From Dictyocoela muelleri (Eukaryota; Microsporidia): a stretch of DNA of 20,900 nt. This document shows, piece after piece, positions 1-7,684 of the stretch (the first letter of the stretch is position 1; each line of letters opens with the position of its first letter). The translations under genes were made by a program, and so were the position numbers. Under the pieces are notes generated by a model that saw only the letters and a list, made by a program, of their open reading frames with translations, was not told the origin of the DNA and did no database searches. The DNA lies in contig SDVU01000101.1 of assembly GCA_016256075.1 (NCBI GenBank), positions 1-20,900 of the forward strand. Direction: 5' to 3'.

Positions 1-79
1 CATTAATTAAATTTAAAAAATTGCTTATGTTTAGAAAGATGCCTACCTCATGGTAGGCATCTTTCTAAACAAGCCCCAA
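1..79. repeat. Hairpin repeat, left copy (inverted relative to 5109-5187)
   Basis: Positions 29-47 and 52-70 are perfect 19-bp inverted arms (GTTTAGAAAGATGCCTACC) around the 4-base loop TCAT. Outside the hairpin, the AAGCCCCAA flank (71-79) and the flank at 1-28 both recur, reverse-complemented, around the second hairpin at 5117-5158. The shared unit is therefore about 79 bp rather than just the stem. It may extend beyond the left edge of the window. It could be a small non-autonomous element or one terminal repeat of a 5.2-kb element; no coding content decides which. Confidence 0.8.
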
Positions 80-239
80 TTGACGATTATGTATATTGTC
101 AGTATATAATAGATTTGGTAATGTTGTAAAAATTTGATTTAGGGAAAATTTGTGTATACGTTTTAAACCACAATTTAAATCAATAAATTTAAATAATTTA
201 TATTTAAAATAATTTAAATTAAAAATAAAATAATTAAGA
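80..239. other. AT-rich spacer, nothing recognised
   Basis: Simple A/T-rich sequence between the hairpin repeat and the miniature element. I see no gene, RNA or repeat structure beyond low-complexity AATTTAAA runs. Confidence 0.5.
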
Positions 240-870
240 CGAGAGTTTTTATAAGGCCAGGGGAAATTATAAGGTCGGAGGGGAAAAATATAAATTTGGC
301 ATGAAAATTATAAAGGCTGAAAAAAATTAAATTTTCATAGTTTTTTTAAACTGTAAAATTCATATAGTGGGTCAAAAAAGATCTTATATAAATGCACCCT
401 TTATAGGTTTATTTTAAGGGCTGTTTTTTATAAGTTCCTTAAGAGAGGGTGTTTTTTATAATATTAAAAAAATTAACCATAAATTTTTTTCACTTGTTAA
501 TTTTTCCCTCCACTTTTAAATTAAAATTTTTTATCAGACCCATTATTTTCTACCAGGGAAAAAATGGGACTGATCCGAAATTTATTATTATTTTTATTCT
601 TATTTTAATTTAAAAGTTATTATTATTAAACCCTGTAGGGGGAAAAGGGGAACTGATCGCCTCTGGGAAAAATAATGGGAGTGGTCCAAGATTTTTGTCA
701 ATATTAAACTTTCATAGATGTTATCTGCAGTAAAATTCATATAAGAGTGGCAAAAAAAAATAAACATTTATTCTCCAATTTATAAATATCCCCCCTCCCT
801 TTTATAATTACTCTTACCAAAATTTCAATAGGACCTTTTAAATTTCTCTCCGCCTTATAATGAACTCTTG
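240..870. mobile_element. Putative miniature inverted-repeat element (MITE)
   Basis: The left end CGAGAGTTTTTATAAGG (240-256) matches the reverse complement of the right end, CAAGAGTTCATTATAAGG (870-853), with few differences. The interior is repetitive. ATTATAAGG plus a G-run recurs at the left side (251-290). A GTAAAATTCATATA..GTGG..CAAAAAA motif occurs at about 353-380 and again at 730-758. A GGGAAAA..GGG-CTGATCC-like motif occurs three times between 555 and 690. There is no open reading frame of note. The right end (853-866, CCTTATAATGAACT) resembles CGTTATAATGAACG in reverse complement within the Tigger end at 19885-19899, so a Tigger/pogo-derived origin is possible but unproven. Confidence 0.5.
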
Positions 871-1705
871 GCAAAATAATTTTTCAAATAATTCATATTT
901 TGTATTATTTTTATTATTTAGATAAAATACAAACTCAGAGAAGTATAATTCAAGATTTATTAGCTATTTTCTTATTTGGATTCTAAAACACTTTAAATCG
1001 AGACAAAAAATTTTCCACGCATTGAGTGTAGACACTATTTTATTATTAACAAAATCTTCGGTATGGTTTACAGTACAATGAATATACTGAGGATTATCGA
1101 TAAAAGTTTTTAAATGCTGGCTACTCATAATTAATATAGAGTTATCACTAATTTCTTCATCTATAATTCCTATAAGAACAGCTTTTTATTTATCTTAAAT
1201 TGAATATAAAAAAAATTACTTTAAATTACCCCCAAAAAACATTTCTGATCGAAATCACGCACTCTAATATATTAACGGCGAAAAATTTGTTTCTTCGATT
1301 ACTGAAATTCCTTCACCACTCAATTTAACATATGTGTAATTAATATGAGCCTTTATTTTTGATCAAGGAAAGTGTAATATTTTTAAATAGATTTTCTACT
1401 AATAATCAATTCATTAGCCCCTTCTTTGATCTTATATTCTTTGATAAAGTAAAAAATTATTTCAAAGAATATATTTAGAGAGCAGCCAATATTATCCTGA
1501 CTACGATATTTTTAGTACAGTATCTTTTTCAATGTTTACAATAGCTACACCCACCCTCATATATACTTTTTACGTTATATAATAATTACACCATTACAAA
1601 GCATACAATTATATTATTTATTAAAAATGCTTAATGGTGTAGTATAAATTCCACTTCTTTTTGTTACTATAGTCCTCTATTATCTTCGAATTTGCTTAAA
1701 ACCAT
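871..1705 (-). pseudogene. Decayed Merlin (IS1016/IS1595-like) transposase remnant
   Basis: Reading the minus strand across several frames gives a nearly full-length Merlin transposase in the right domain order. An ATG at 1705 is followed by NCMLCNG (zinc-ribbon CxxC, about 1607). Next come YCTKNIV (about 1520) and a helix-turn-helix segment FFEIIFYFIKEYKIKEGANE (about 1474-1413) continuing as LIISRKSI. SGEGISVIEETNF (about 1320-1280) corresponds to the first catalytic D region, SEMFFGGNLK to the FGGI motif, and IHCTVNHTEDFV (about 1082-1050) to the VNHSxxFV motif. A C-terminal segment FSEFVFYLNN ends near 871. Several stops and frameshifts are present. The usual DETKF reads EETNF, and the second D and final E are not preserved, so it is inactive. 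It directly abuts the MITE at 870. Confidence 0.82.
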
Positions 1706-1724
1706 GTGCAAGTAATTTATACAC

Positions 1725-1860
1725 CATTAAATTATTTAATTAAATTATCTAATTAAATTATTTAATTAATTTAATTAATTTATTTAGTTAAATTATTTTT
1801 GGGTAATTTATTTTAATTATTTTTAATTTAAAATAAAATATTTTTTTTTAATTAAATTAT
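1725..1860. repeat. Low-complexity TTAATTAAAT tract
   Basis: An irregular run of TTTAATTAAATTA-type units with almost no G or C. No function is visible. Just inside it, TACACCATTAA (1720-1730) is inverted relative to TTAATGGTGTA (1631-1641). This may be what is left of the 5' end of the Merlin remnant next to it. Confidence 0.5.
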
Positions 1861-1960
1861 ATTGAGGTTTATAAACTCCCCTCTCCGAATTTTTCCAATT
1901 TTTCTTTTATTAAAATCTCCAATTTTTTTCCAAAATCCCTAAATTCACACATCACCATCG

Positions 1961-2041
1961 ATTTATTGTTATAAGAAAATTTATAGTTATAAAAAAATTT
2001 ATTGTTATAAAAAAATTTATTGTTATAAAAAAAATTATTGT
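1961..2041. repeat. 18-bp tandem repeat, about 4.5 copies
   Basis: The unit ATTTATTGTTATAAAAAA starts at 1961, 1979, 1997 and 2015, with a partial fifth copy from 2033. The first two copies carry single differences. On the minus strand this encodes a repeating FFYNNK peptide inside a 76-codon open frame (1869-2099). I regard that frame as a by-product of a period divisible by three, because it has no other protein-like features. Confidence 0.85.
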
Positions 2042-2276
2042 ATATATTTATATAAATTCTTATTGTTAAAAATAAATGGTTGCTTAGAAATAAAAACACA
2101 TTAAATGTTATTTTTCGATTTTAAAATCATAGTTTTATTTAATAGTCAGTATTATACCTTTAAATATATTTCAAATAATTTTTATATTAAAATGATTAGA
2201 CATAAATAAAAAAAATGACGTAGAGAGTAAATTTTTCAGTTCGTAATATTTATATATTTTAATAATTTCATTATCA

Positions 2277-2392
2277 GTTACGGCCATATCTACAGAAAAT
2301 CACCGGATCCCGTCTGATCTCCGAAGTTAAGACTGTAAGAGCCATATTAGTACTGAGGTGGGTGACCACTCGGAAAAGTATGGTGCTGTAAC
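2277..2392 (+). rRNA. 5S ribosomal RNA
   Basis: This is a 116-nt eukaryotic-type 5S rRNA of the large ribosomal subunit. The 5' end GTTACGGCC and 3' end GGTGCTGTAAC pair to close helix I. Conserved internal blocks are GTCTGATCTCCGAAGTTAAG (loop B/helix III to box A) and TTAGTACTGAGGTGGGTGACC (box C of the internal RNA polymerase III promoter; loops D/E). A T5 run (2393-2397) directly after the 3' end is a Pol III terminator. It is a single copy here, not next to other rRNA genes. It is the only host gene I can name in the window, and it looks intact. Confidence 0.96.
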
Positions 2393-2397
2393 TTTTT
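2393..2397 (+). terminator. Pol III T-run terminator of the 5S gene
   Basis: TTTTT follows the last paired base of the 5S rRNA at once, as expected for RNA polymerase III termination. Confidence 0.8.
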
Positions 2398-3160
2398 AAA
2401 ATTTTTATGTTTTTTTCAAAGAATAAATAAATTAGCAAATATAATACCGATTGAAAGCAATAATGGTCACTCATTTGACCCGTATTTTTTAAAAAAGAAC
2501 TTCTGTTTTTGTCTGAAGGACAAAAAATAAATCGACAAAGAAAAATAATATAAAAATACAAAAAAGTATGACATATAAGCATATCTTTATAATACTTTAT
2601 TATCGATGCTATTTGAATTTTTATATTATTTTTGATGTTCTTACATTTTTAGTTCGGACAAAAAAGGGTTTTTTTTTAAAAAAAATGCTGTTACAAATTG
2701 AGGGCTAACACACTTTCAACCATGATGTCAATATAACTATTTTAACCATAATAATTGTTTTAGATAAGAACTAAATATATTAATAATACGTGTTTGAAAT
2801 TTTTTTTTAAATGAAACAAACATAGTTGGTGTGAAATTTTAGACATAAAAATAGAGAGTGGAAGTTATAAATTTTAGAAATTTAGTCGTAAATATTTGAT
2901 TGTTGTACGTAAATGCACAAATGATCACAAATATTTATTTAAAATTAATTTTTATTTTTTCATATAATATTGTCTCAATGATAAGATTTCGTTAATTTTA
3001 GGACATAAAAAATATTAACAAATTAAATTTATGGTAAATGAAAAAATTTTAAACTCTTATAAAATATTAAAAAATTAAAAATTTTGGAAAAATGAAAAAT
3101 TTTAAGTAAATTTAAAATTATATATAAATGGAACATTTGGGAAAATAAAACATTTTCGTG
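2398..3160. other. AT-rich stretch without recognised genes
   Basis: I see no gene or RNA. The minus-strand open frame that crosses the 5S gene (2274-2582) is a shadow. Around 2830-2950 the plus strand has a weak peptide-like run that I could not relate to any family. Confidence 0.5.
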
Positions 3161-3410
3161 ACTGACCGGTATAATTAATTACCGGTAGACTGATGTATTG
3201 TTAGACCGAAGTACCGTTAACCAGAATATTTTTAATATCTCTTAAATGAAACTTTACAATATGAATAAGTTGGAAAAATAGATAAATTTATGCATTCTTT
3301 TAAACAACTATGTTTTAGATTTCTCTCTTACTCATATTATAAAGTTTAATTAAAAAGATACAAAAAATTTAGATAAACCCACACTTACTTCATCCTACCG
3401 GTCCGAAATC
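3161..3410. mobile_element. Foldback element, about 250 bp
   Basis: GAAACTTTACAATATGAATA (from 3248) and TAAACTTTATAATATGAGTA, read in reverse complement from 3348, are inverted arms with few differences. Homology continues outward through TATCTCTTAAAT and the corresponding TATCTTTTTAAT, centred near 3298. The outer edges carry ACCGGT at 3165-3170 and 3181-3186 on the left and at 3397-3402 on the right. It is non-coding. It is most simply a small foldback/MITE insertion. The exact borders and any target duplication are not clear. Confidence 0.5.
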
Positions 3411-3448
3411 AAACATTTTATACAAATATTGGTTAATGTTGGCTATAA

Positions 3449-3486
3449 CACATTTTATTTTTTGTAGCACATTTTATTTTTTATAG
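3449..3486. repeat. 19-bp tandem duplication
   Basis: CACATTTTATTTTTTGTAG (3449-3467) is followed at once by CACATTTTATTTTTTATAG (3468-3486). Downstream, TTATTATAGAAAATAAAGA-type motifs recur irregularly to about 3600. No gene lies between 3411 and 3767. Confidence 0.75.
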
Positions 3487-3767
3487 CGGATTTTTTTTTT
3501 AAAAATAGAAAATAAAGATAAATTTTTTATTATAGAAAATAATGATAACTTTTTAATATAAAACATAAAAACTGTTTATTATAGAAAATAAAGACTTAAA
3601 CCATTAACCCTTTTCAATTTTATATTTTCATATGAATTGAATAAGATACCTAAAATGTTGTTCATGGCTCAACACTTATTGGCTTTCTTAAGCCCTTTGT
3701 TTTCGCCAGAAACCTCTCAATATTCTGTGTTTGAACCTATGGGAAATCATGATTTAATAAAAATAAC

Positions 3768-3819
3768 GGATCTTGCCCAAAATTTTCCATCAGAGTGAGC
3801 TTGCCCAAATTTTTTCCCC
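3768..3819 (+). repeat. Orphan Merlin-type transposon end
   Basis: GGATC is followed by TTGCCCAAAATTTTCC (3773-3788), an 11-base spacer and CTTGCCCAAATTTTTTCCCC (3800-3819). Two near-direct copies ending in C-runs, with the outer copy starting GGATC, match the layout of the 5' end of the intact Merlin element at 8314-8367, although the sequence differs. No matching 3' end and no same-strand transposase follow, so it would be a truncated or solo end. The assignment rests on architecture alone. Confidence 0.4.
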
Positions 3820-4168
3820 TTAAAAAAAAGGATAATATTTTATTAACATTTAATTATGAAATTTGGAATAAAAATAAAATATTTATATTTTGCCCCAAAT
3901 AACCGAGTGGATCAGTGTCAAGTGTTCATATTGAATAAATTTATCAAATGAGTCTTTGTAGACTCTTTATTGATCTGTATAAAGCAGTCCGAAAACTCTC
4001 CTTATGATAGTTTCCAGTTTTTTGTCGAGTTTTCCGGAAACTCACCGAAAAAACTTATATAAATTAATAATATATTAAAAAATCAAATTTATAAATAAAA
4101 ATCACTCAAATTTAAAATTAACTATCTCATTTAAGGCTTCTAAATATTCCAAATATATATATAATATA
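3820..4168. other. AT-rich stretch with two small hairpins
   Basis: There is no gene. GAGTCT-TTGT-AGACTC (3951-3966) and GAGTTTTCCGGAAACTC (4025-4041) are short palindromes. A CCGAAAACTC nearby (about 3991) is nearly the inverse of the second. They lie just downstream of the MULE remnant and might belong to its end. Confidence 0.4.
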
Positions 4169-4735
4169 TTAATTTACTTCTATGTTTCTGAGTTTATTTG
4201 ATCTCATACCATCACTATAATTCCCCGTAAGTATAATTTCATTTAAAATCTTTGTCTTTTGATCTTGTGTTACGAAAATATCAGTGATTTTACCTAAATT
4301 TTCTGAATTTTTCGAAACAAATGTGTTAAAACGGCGGTGCCAATCTTCAACACTATTTGTCGTAGTTGGTATGTTTTGTATAATTCGATCTTTTACAGAC
4401 CAAAAACTTACTGATTTATTTAAAGGAAAGTTTTCTTTAATAAAAGAAATTTCGAAAAATACCGAAAATTTTGAGTTATTTTATCATTTCGATATAATTT
4501 TATATTATTTTTAAATTCCGAATATACTTTTTCACTAGGAACATAATATAAAGATAAGAAGTCTTGCTTTTTTCCTAAAGTTGGAATCATTTTTATAATC
4601 AAGTTACATGTTTAAGTGTTATTTTTTTCGCCAAATTATTTGAGGAAAATAAAAATAACAACCCGATATCTTTTAATATTTAAAATTTGTTTTTTGATGT
4701 GAAATTATTTCATTTTCGAAATTTGTGATAATATT
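4169..4735 (-). pseudogene. MULE (Mutator-like) transposase, C-terminal fragment, broken
   Basis: The minus strand encodes the second half of a MULE-domain transposase, a DDE enzyme that cuts and moves Mutator-like DNA. In order: IITNFENEI (the TDFE motif with its catalytic D changed to N), GCYFYFPQIIWRK (the conserved GCxFHxxQ motif) and the LSLYYVPSEKVYSEF segment. Near the end, SFWSVKDRIIQNIPTTTNSV then EDWHRRF is the conserved NSVExWH block carrying the last catalytic acid. The fragment ends at a TAA (4171-4169). At least one internal stop and two frameshifts separate these parts, so it is dead. The N-terminal part is missing here; a FLYWCH zinc-finger remnant on the same strand at 7082-7254 could be its original start. 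Confidence 0.85.
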
Positions 4736-5108
4736 TCGAGCGGCAGTGCGCGACCTGCCCCTAAACCGAGAGTTTTTATTATTCCAACTTATATAATGTA
4801 ATTTTTTTATATATTGATTTTTATTAATTTTATTTTATGAAATTTTAGTTAAATTTTTGTTCGCGGGAGTTGAACCCACTGGTTTCATGTTAATACAATT
4901 TATTCTATTTCTAGGCAAATAAACACAAAATTATATATTTACTGATTATTAATTCCTAATTTTTGTAAAATAACATTTTTTCGTAATAACAGTATTTTTT
5001 TTTAAAAAAAATGATTAAAATCTTGACTATAAAATTTATGATATTTATAATAAATCATAAATATACTATAATTTATAAAATATAAATTTAAGTTAGCAAT
5101 AAAAATTT
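4736..5108. other. Gene-free stretch with two GC-rich blocks
   Basis: In otherwise AT-rich sequence, 4740-4772 contains GGCAG-TGCGCGAC-CTGCC, a potential stem-loop. On the minus strand 4885-4859 reads GTGGG-TTCAACT-CCCGC, which has the shape of a tRNA T-arm. I could not build a full tRNA around it. Nothing else is seen. Confidence 0.4.
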
Positions 5109-5187
5109 TGGGGCTTGTTTAGAAAGATGCCTACCTCATGGTAGGCATTTTTCTAAACAAATGCAATTTCTTAAAATTTAATTAATG
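5109..5187. repeat. Hairpin repeat, right copy (inverted relative to 1-79)
   Basis: The same 19-bp stem with TCAT loop lies at 5117-5158, with one C-to-T difference giving a G-T wobble. The left flank TTGGGGCTT and the right flank ending TTTAATTAATG match the reverse complement of positions 79-1, with one single-base gap. Confidence 0.8.
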
Positions 5188-5695
5188 ACCCATATTAATT
5201 TAAAATTAATGGATAAAATATTTTTGAATTGTGATGACATGATTTAATTATTAATAAATCTTAAGATATTATCAGCCAAAAAAGATGTTTAAAATGTAAT
5301 GGCACTTTTTTTAAAAAAATATAAATTTACAATGCTAAAATACTACTCTTCTCGTAACCTTTGTCAATTAAGGAAAATTTAAAATTTAAAATTTAAAAAT
5401 TAGAAATTTAAAGGTATAACATTATAGCTACCCTTTAATGGCAGATATTAATTAAAGGAACTGCACGGGAATTATTGCCCAAAAACGGACATTTGCGCAA
5501 AATTTTTAAAAAATATTTTTAAATCATATTTCACTACTATTATGATGAATAAAAGATTATTTATTTATCATTGAAAAAAAAATATTTCAGAAAATTTAAA
5601 AACTACGAGATTAAAAAGATTTTGCATTATTTAGACTGTATTTAAAAAAATATTTCTGTTGCTAATAATAGTGTCGAGGTTTATATAGAATTTTA
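5188..5695. other. AT-rich stretch without recognised genes
   Basis: Only low-complexity sequence is seen, including three tandem AAAATTT units at 5374-5394. If the MULE C-terminal and FLYWCH remnants belong together, this stretch would be the eroded middle of that element, but I could not recognise MULE sequence in it. Confidence 0.4.
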
Positions 5696-6809
5696 GGGTC
5701 TTCTTTACAAAAAACCCATTTTTATATTTGACCATTTTGTAAAGAAAAGCAAAAATTAAAAATTGATAAATAACAAAAAACCAATGATTTTTGAAAAAAT
5801 ATTTTATGACATAAACATATTACTTGATTATTGTTTAAACAAAAATATTTCGAAGTCAAACAGAAATTGTCCTAGATGTGGAGGTAATTCAATTGTAAAG
5901 ATCTATAACAAACCTGATAAAAAAAACAATTATTTACAGGTGTTGCAACTTAAATTTCCGAAGAAAAATTACAATTACTAATACAAAATTAAAAATCACA
6001 CAACTAGTGCACATGATATTTTTAATTTTAAGTGGTGCTAACTATAAACAGTTATATTGGTATTTTGGTGTTTCTGACAAAACGATTTCTTTGATTAAAA
6101 AGAAACTTCATAAATGTTATGAAATTTATATTAATAAAAGACCGATATTCTTGGGAGGCATTGATGAAATTGTTGAAGCAGATGAGACCGTGTTATCTAG
6201 AAGAGGTGTTATAAGGTATCCAACAAGCACTGATGACGAAACTAAAGATACTGTGTGGATATTCGGAGCGATTGATAAAAATGATAAAGGGAATTTTTTG
6301 TTAAAAAGAATTGAAAACAGACAAACTGAAACAATAACTAGGGTTTTAGAGGGAAAAATAAGCGTGTGTTCAAAATTTCATACTGATGGTTATCCATCTT
6401 ATCCCGGCGTTGCGGAAAACTTATGTTTAAGACATAAAGTTGTTGATCATAGTAAGGGGTTAAAAGTTTAGATGGCACCCATACTAATAACACTGAAGGG
6501 TTTGGGCCCATTTAAAAGGAACAATGCGTAAGGAGAATGGTGTAATGAGAAAAATATTGATAATTAGATATTAGAATATACATTCAAGCGAAGGTTTTTG
6601 ATGAATAGTTCTAAAGAGGAATTTTAAGATGTTTTTTTCTCAAATATTAAATTTATATTTTAATTAATCGTTTTTATTATATAAATTGTCAAGATTTAAA
6701 ATTTTAATTTAAAAATAAAAAAGTTTATAAAAAAATATCAAATTTATTTTTTAAAAATATTAACCAAAGGTAGCTACCTTGGGATTGTGACTCTTTGTAA
6801 ATAAGACCC
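5696..6809 (+). mobile_element. Merlin-family DNA transposon, broken copy (divergent lineage)
   Basis: Terminal inverted repeats flank a transposase reading in the plus direction. GGGTCTTCTTTACAAA (5696-5711) matches the reverse complement GGGTCTTATTTACAAA (6809-6794) at 15 of 16 bases. A further inverted copy, TTTTGTAAAGAA (5735-5746), lies inside the left end. I see no convincing 8-9 bp target duplication, which suggests age. The ends share nothing with the C-run ends of the other Merlin elements here, so this is a different lineage. Confidence 0.8.
5784..6627 (+). pseudogene. Merlin (IS1595/ISXO2-like) transposase, frameshifted
   Basis: This DDE transposase would cut and paste its own element. 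From the ATG at 5784 it has a zinc-ribbon CPRCGG. A one-base shift near 5938 moves the frame to RCCNLNFRRK and then LSGANYKQLYWYFGVSDKTI (helix-turn-helix). EIVEADETV gives the first catalytic D (codon 6181), WIFGAID matches the FGGI motif, and FHTDGYPSYPG holds the second D. A stop at 6469 marks a second shift, after which DGTHTNNTEGF carries the last catalytic E. A further shift follows, then the C-terminal tail FKRRFLMNSSKEEF, ending at 6627. All catalytic residues survive but at least three frame breaks make it non-functional. About 280 codons overall is normal for the family. Confidence 0.88.
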
Positions 6810-6953
6810 CATTTCTCGATCTATTCCGATTTTAAAGAAATCAAAATCACAATTTTCTTCACTGACAATTCGACCAGATGGTGCTTCTCCAGTTTTACAA
6901 CGAAAAATATTGCTTTTAAATGAACGAAAAGCGGAAAAATACTTTTTATGTCT
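6774..6953 (-). pseudogene. Coding-like remnant of unknown family
   Basis: An open stretch of 59 codons without a start codon reads RHKKYFSAFRSFKSNIFRCK and then TGEAPSGRIVSEENCDFDFF, with richer codon use than its surroundings. Just upstream on the same strand a second frame reads ENAREVFYVLIYVLET. The last codons run into the right end of the Merlin copy at 6809. It lies downstream of the FLYWCH remnant on the same strand and may be part of that broken transposase. I do not recognise the family. Confidence 0.4.
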
Positions 6954-7081
6954 CTAGAACATATATAAGAACGTAAAAAACTTCTCTAGCATTTTCGAAT
7001 ATATCGAGTGGTTACTTTTATGGATCTAGACTAACCAAGTATATAAAAGATGTATAAATTTAATTATTATTAATTTTTTTC

Positions 7082-7254
7082 TTCCTCATCAGTATGTGAA
7101 TAACACTTTATAGAGACTAATCTTGATCAGAAATAAAGGCTCGTACTGTACAAGTTTAAGTTGTACACCTCCAATAACTTTTCGTAGCGGTCCTCTGTGA
7201 ATTAATTCTAAACATAAAATTATCAACAACAAGAATATTTTTATTTTTTTTCAC
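7082..7254 (-). pseudogene. FLYWCH-type zinc-finger remnant, probably the N-terminus of a MULE transposase
   Basis: The minus strand from 7254 reads KNKNILVVDNFMFRINSQRT, then ATKSYWRCTT, TCTVRAFISDQD and SVIH. This is the FLYWCH pattern: hydrophobic F/Y, then YWRC with the first zinc cysteine, a second cysteine, and a final histidine. In-frame stops interrupt it in three places. FLYWCH fingers commonly sit at the N-terminus of MULE transposases, and a MULE C-terminus lies on the same strand at 4169-4735. The two could be ends of one element later split by the Merlin copy (5696-6809). The middle is not recognisable, so this linkage is inference. Confidence 0.75.
7147..7167. repeat. Short perfect hairpin TGTACAA-N7-TTGTACA
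   Basis: A 7-bp perfect inverted repeat around GTTTAAG, inside the FLYWCH remnant. Probably chance or decay; no function is visible. Confidence 0.4.
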
Positions 7255-7684
7255 TTTTTATCCATAAGAATCTTGCCATGTAAGGTGTTATTTTTTTATT
7301 TTTTATAATGAATAGAAAATTCAGAGAATTATGATAGCATGAAAATAGTTAAAGACAAAAAATATAAGAAATTCAAAGTATTAAACAAAAAAAAAGTAAT
7401 AAAATAAAATAGTAAGTATTATTTCAATAACTTTTTTTTGTATGGTATTTGTAATAAATTTACTTTTTTACTACTATTTACAATTTGGTTTTGAAATATT
7501 TTCGGGATCCGCGAAATCATTTTATCATAAAATTATTAGCACATCAAAAAAAACTGATCTTGAAATAATGAAAAAATGTCTTTGGAAACAAATCGTTGAA
7601 TTTTTAGCGGAAATAAAATCAATATTTTTTTAACTTCACGTGCTTACTATATTTAGCCTGGCATACCTGTTTGGGGCAATATAT
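7255..7684. other. AT-rich stretch with one weak open frame
   Basis: A 63-codon plus-strand frame (7442-7633) has a hydrophobic start and a lysine-rich end (SGSAKSFYHKIISTSKKTDL). It lacks any family signature and is of a length expected by chance in such AT-rich DNA. Nothing else is seen. Confidence 0.35.

Noticed and set aside
1869-2099. 76-codon minus-strand frame with FFYNNK repeats
   Set aside because: The repeats come from the 18-bp tandem array; the rest has no protein signature.
2274-2582. 102-codon minus-strand open frame
   Set aside because: It runs antisense through the 5S rRNA gene and has no family signature; a shadow.
4284-4514. 76-codon plus-strand open frame
   Set aside because: It lies antisense to the MULE remnant, whose conserved motifs are on the minus strand.
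4855-4930. Complete tRNA gene on the minus strand
   Set aside because: Only the T-arm fits; the anticodon stem does not pair and position 33 is not T, so it is kept only as a weak observation.
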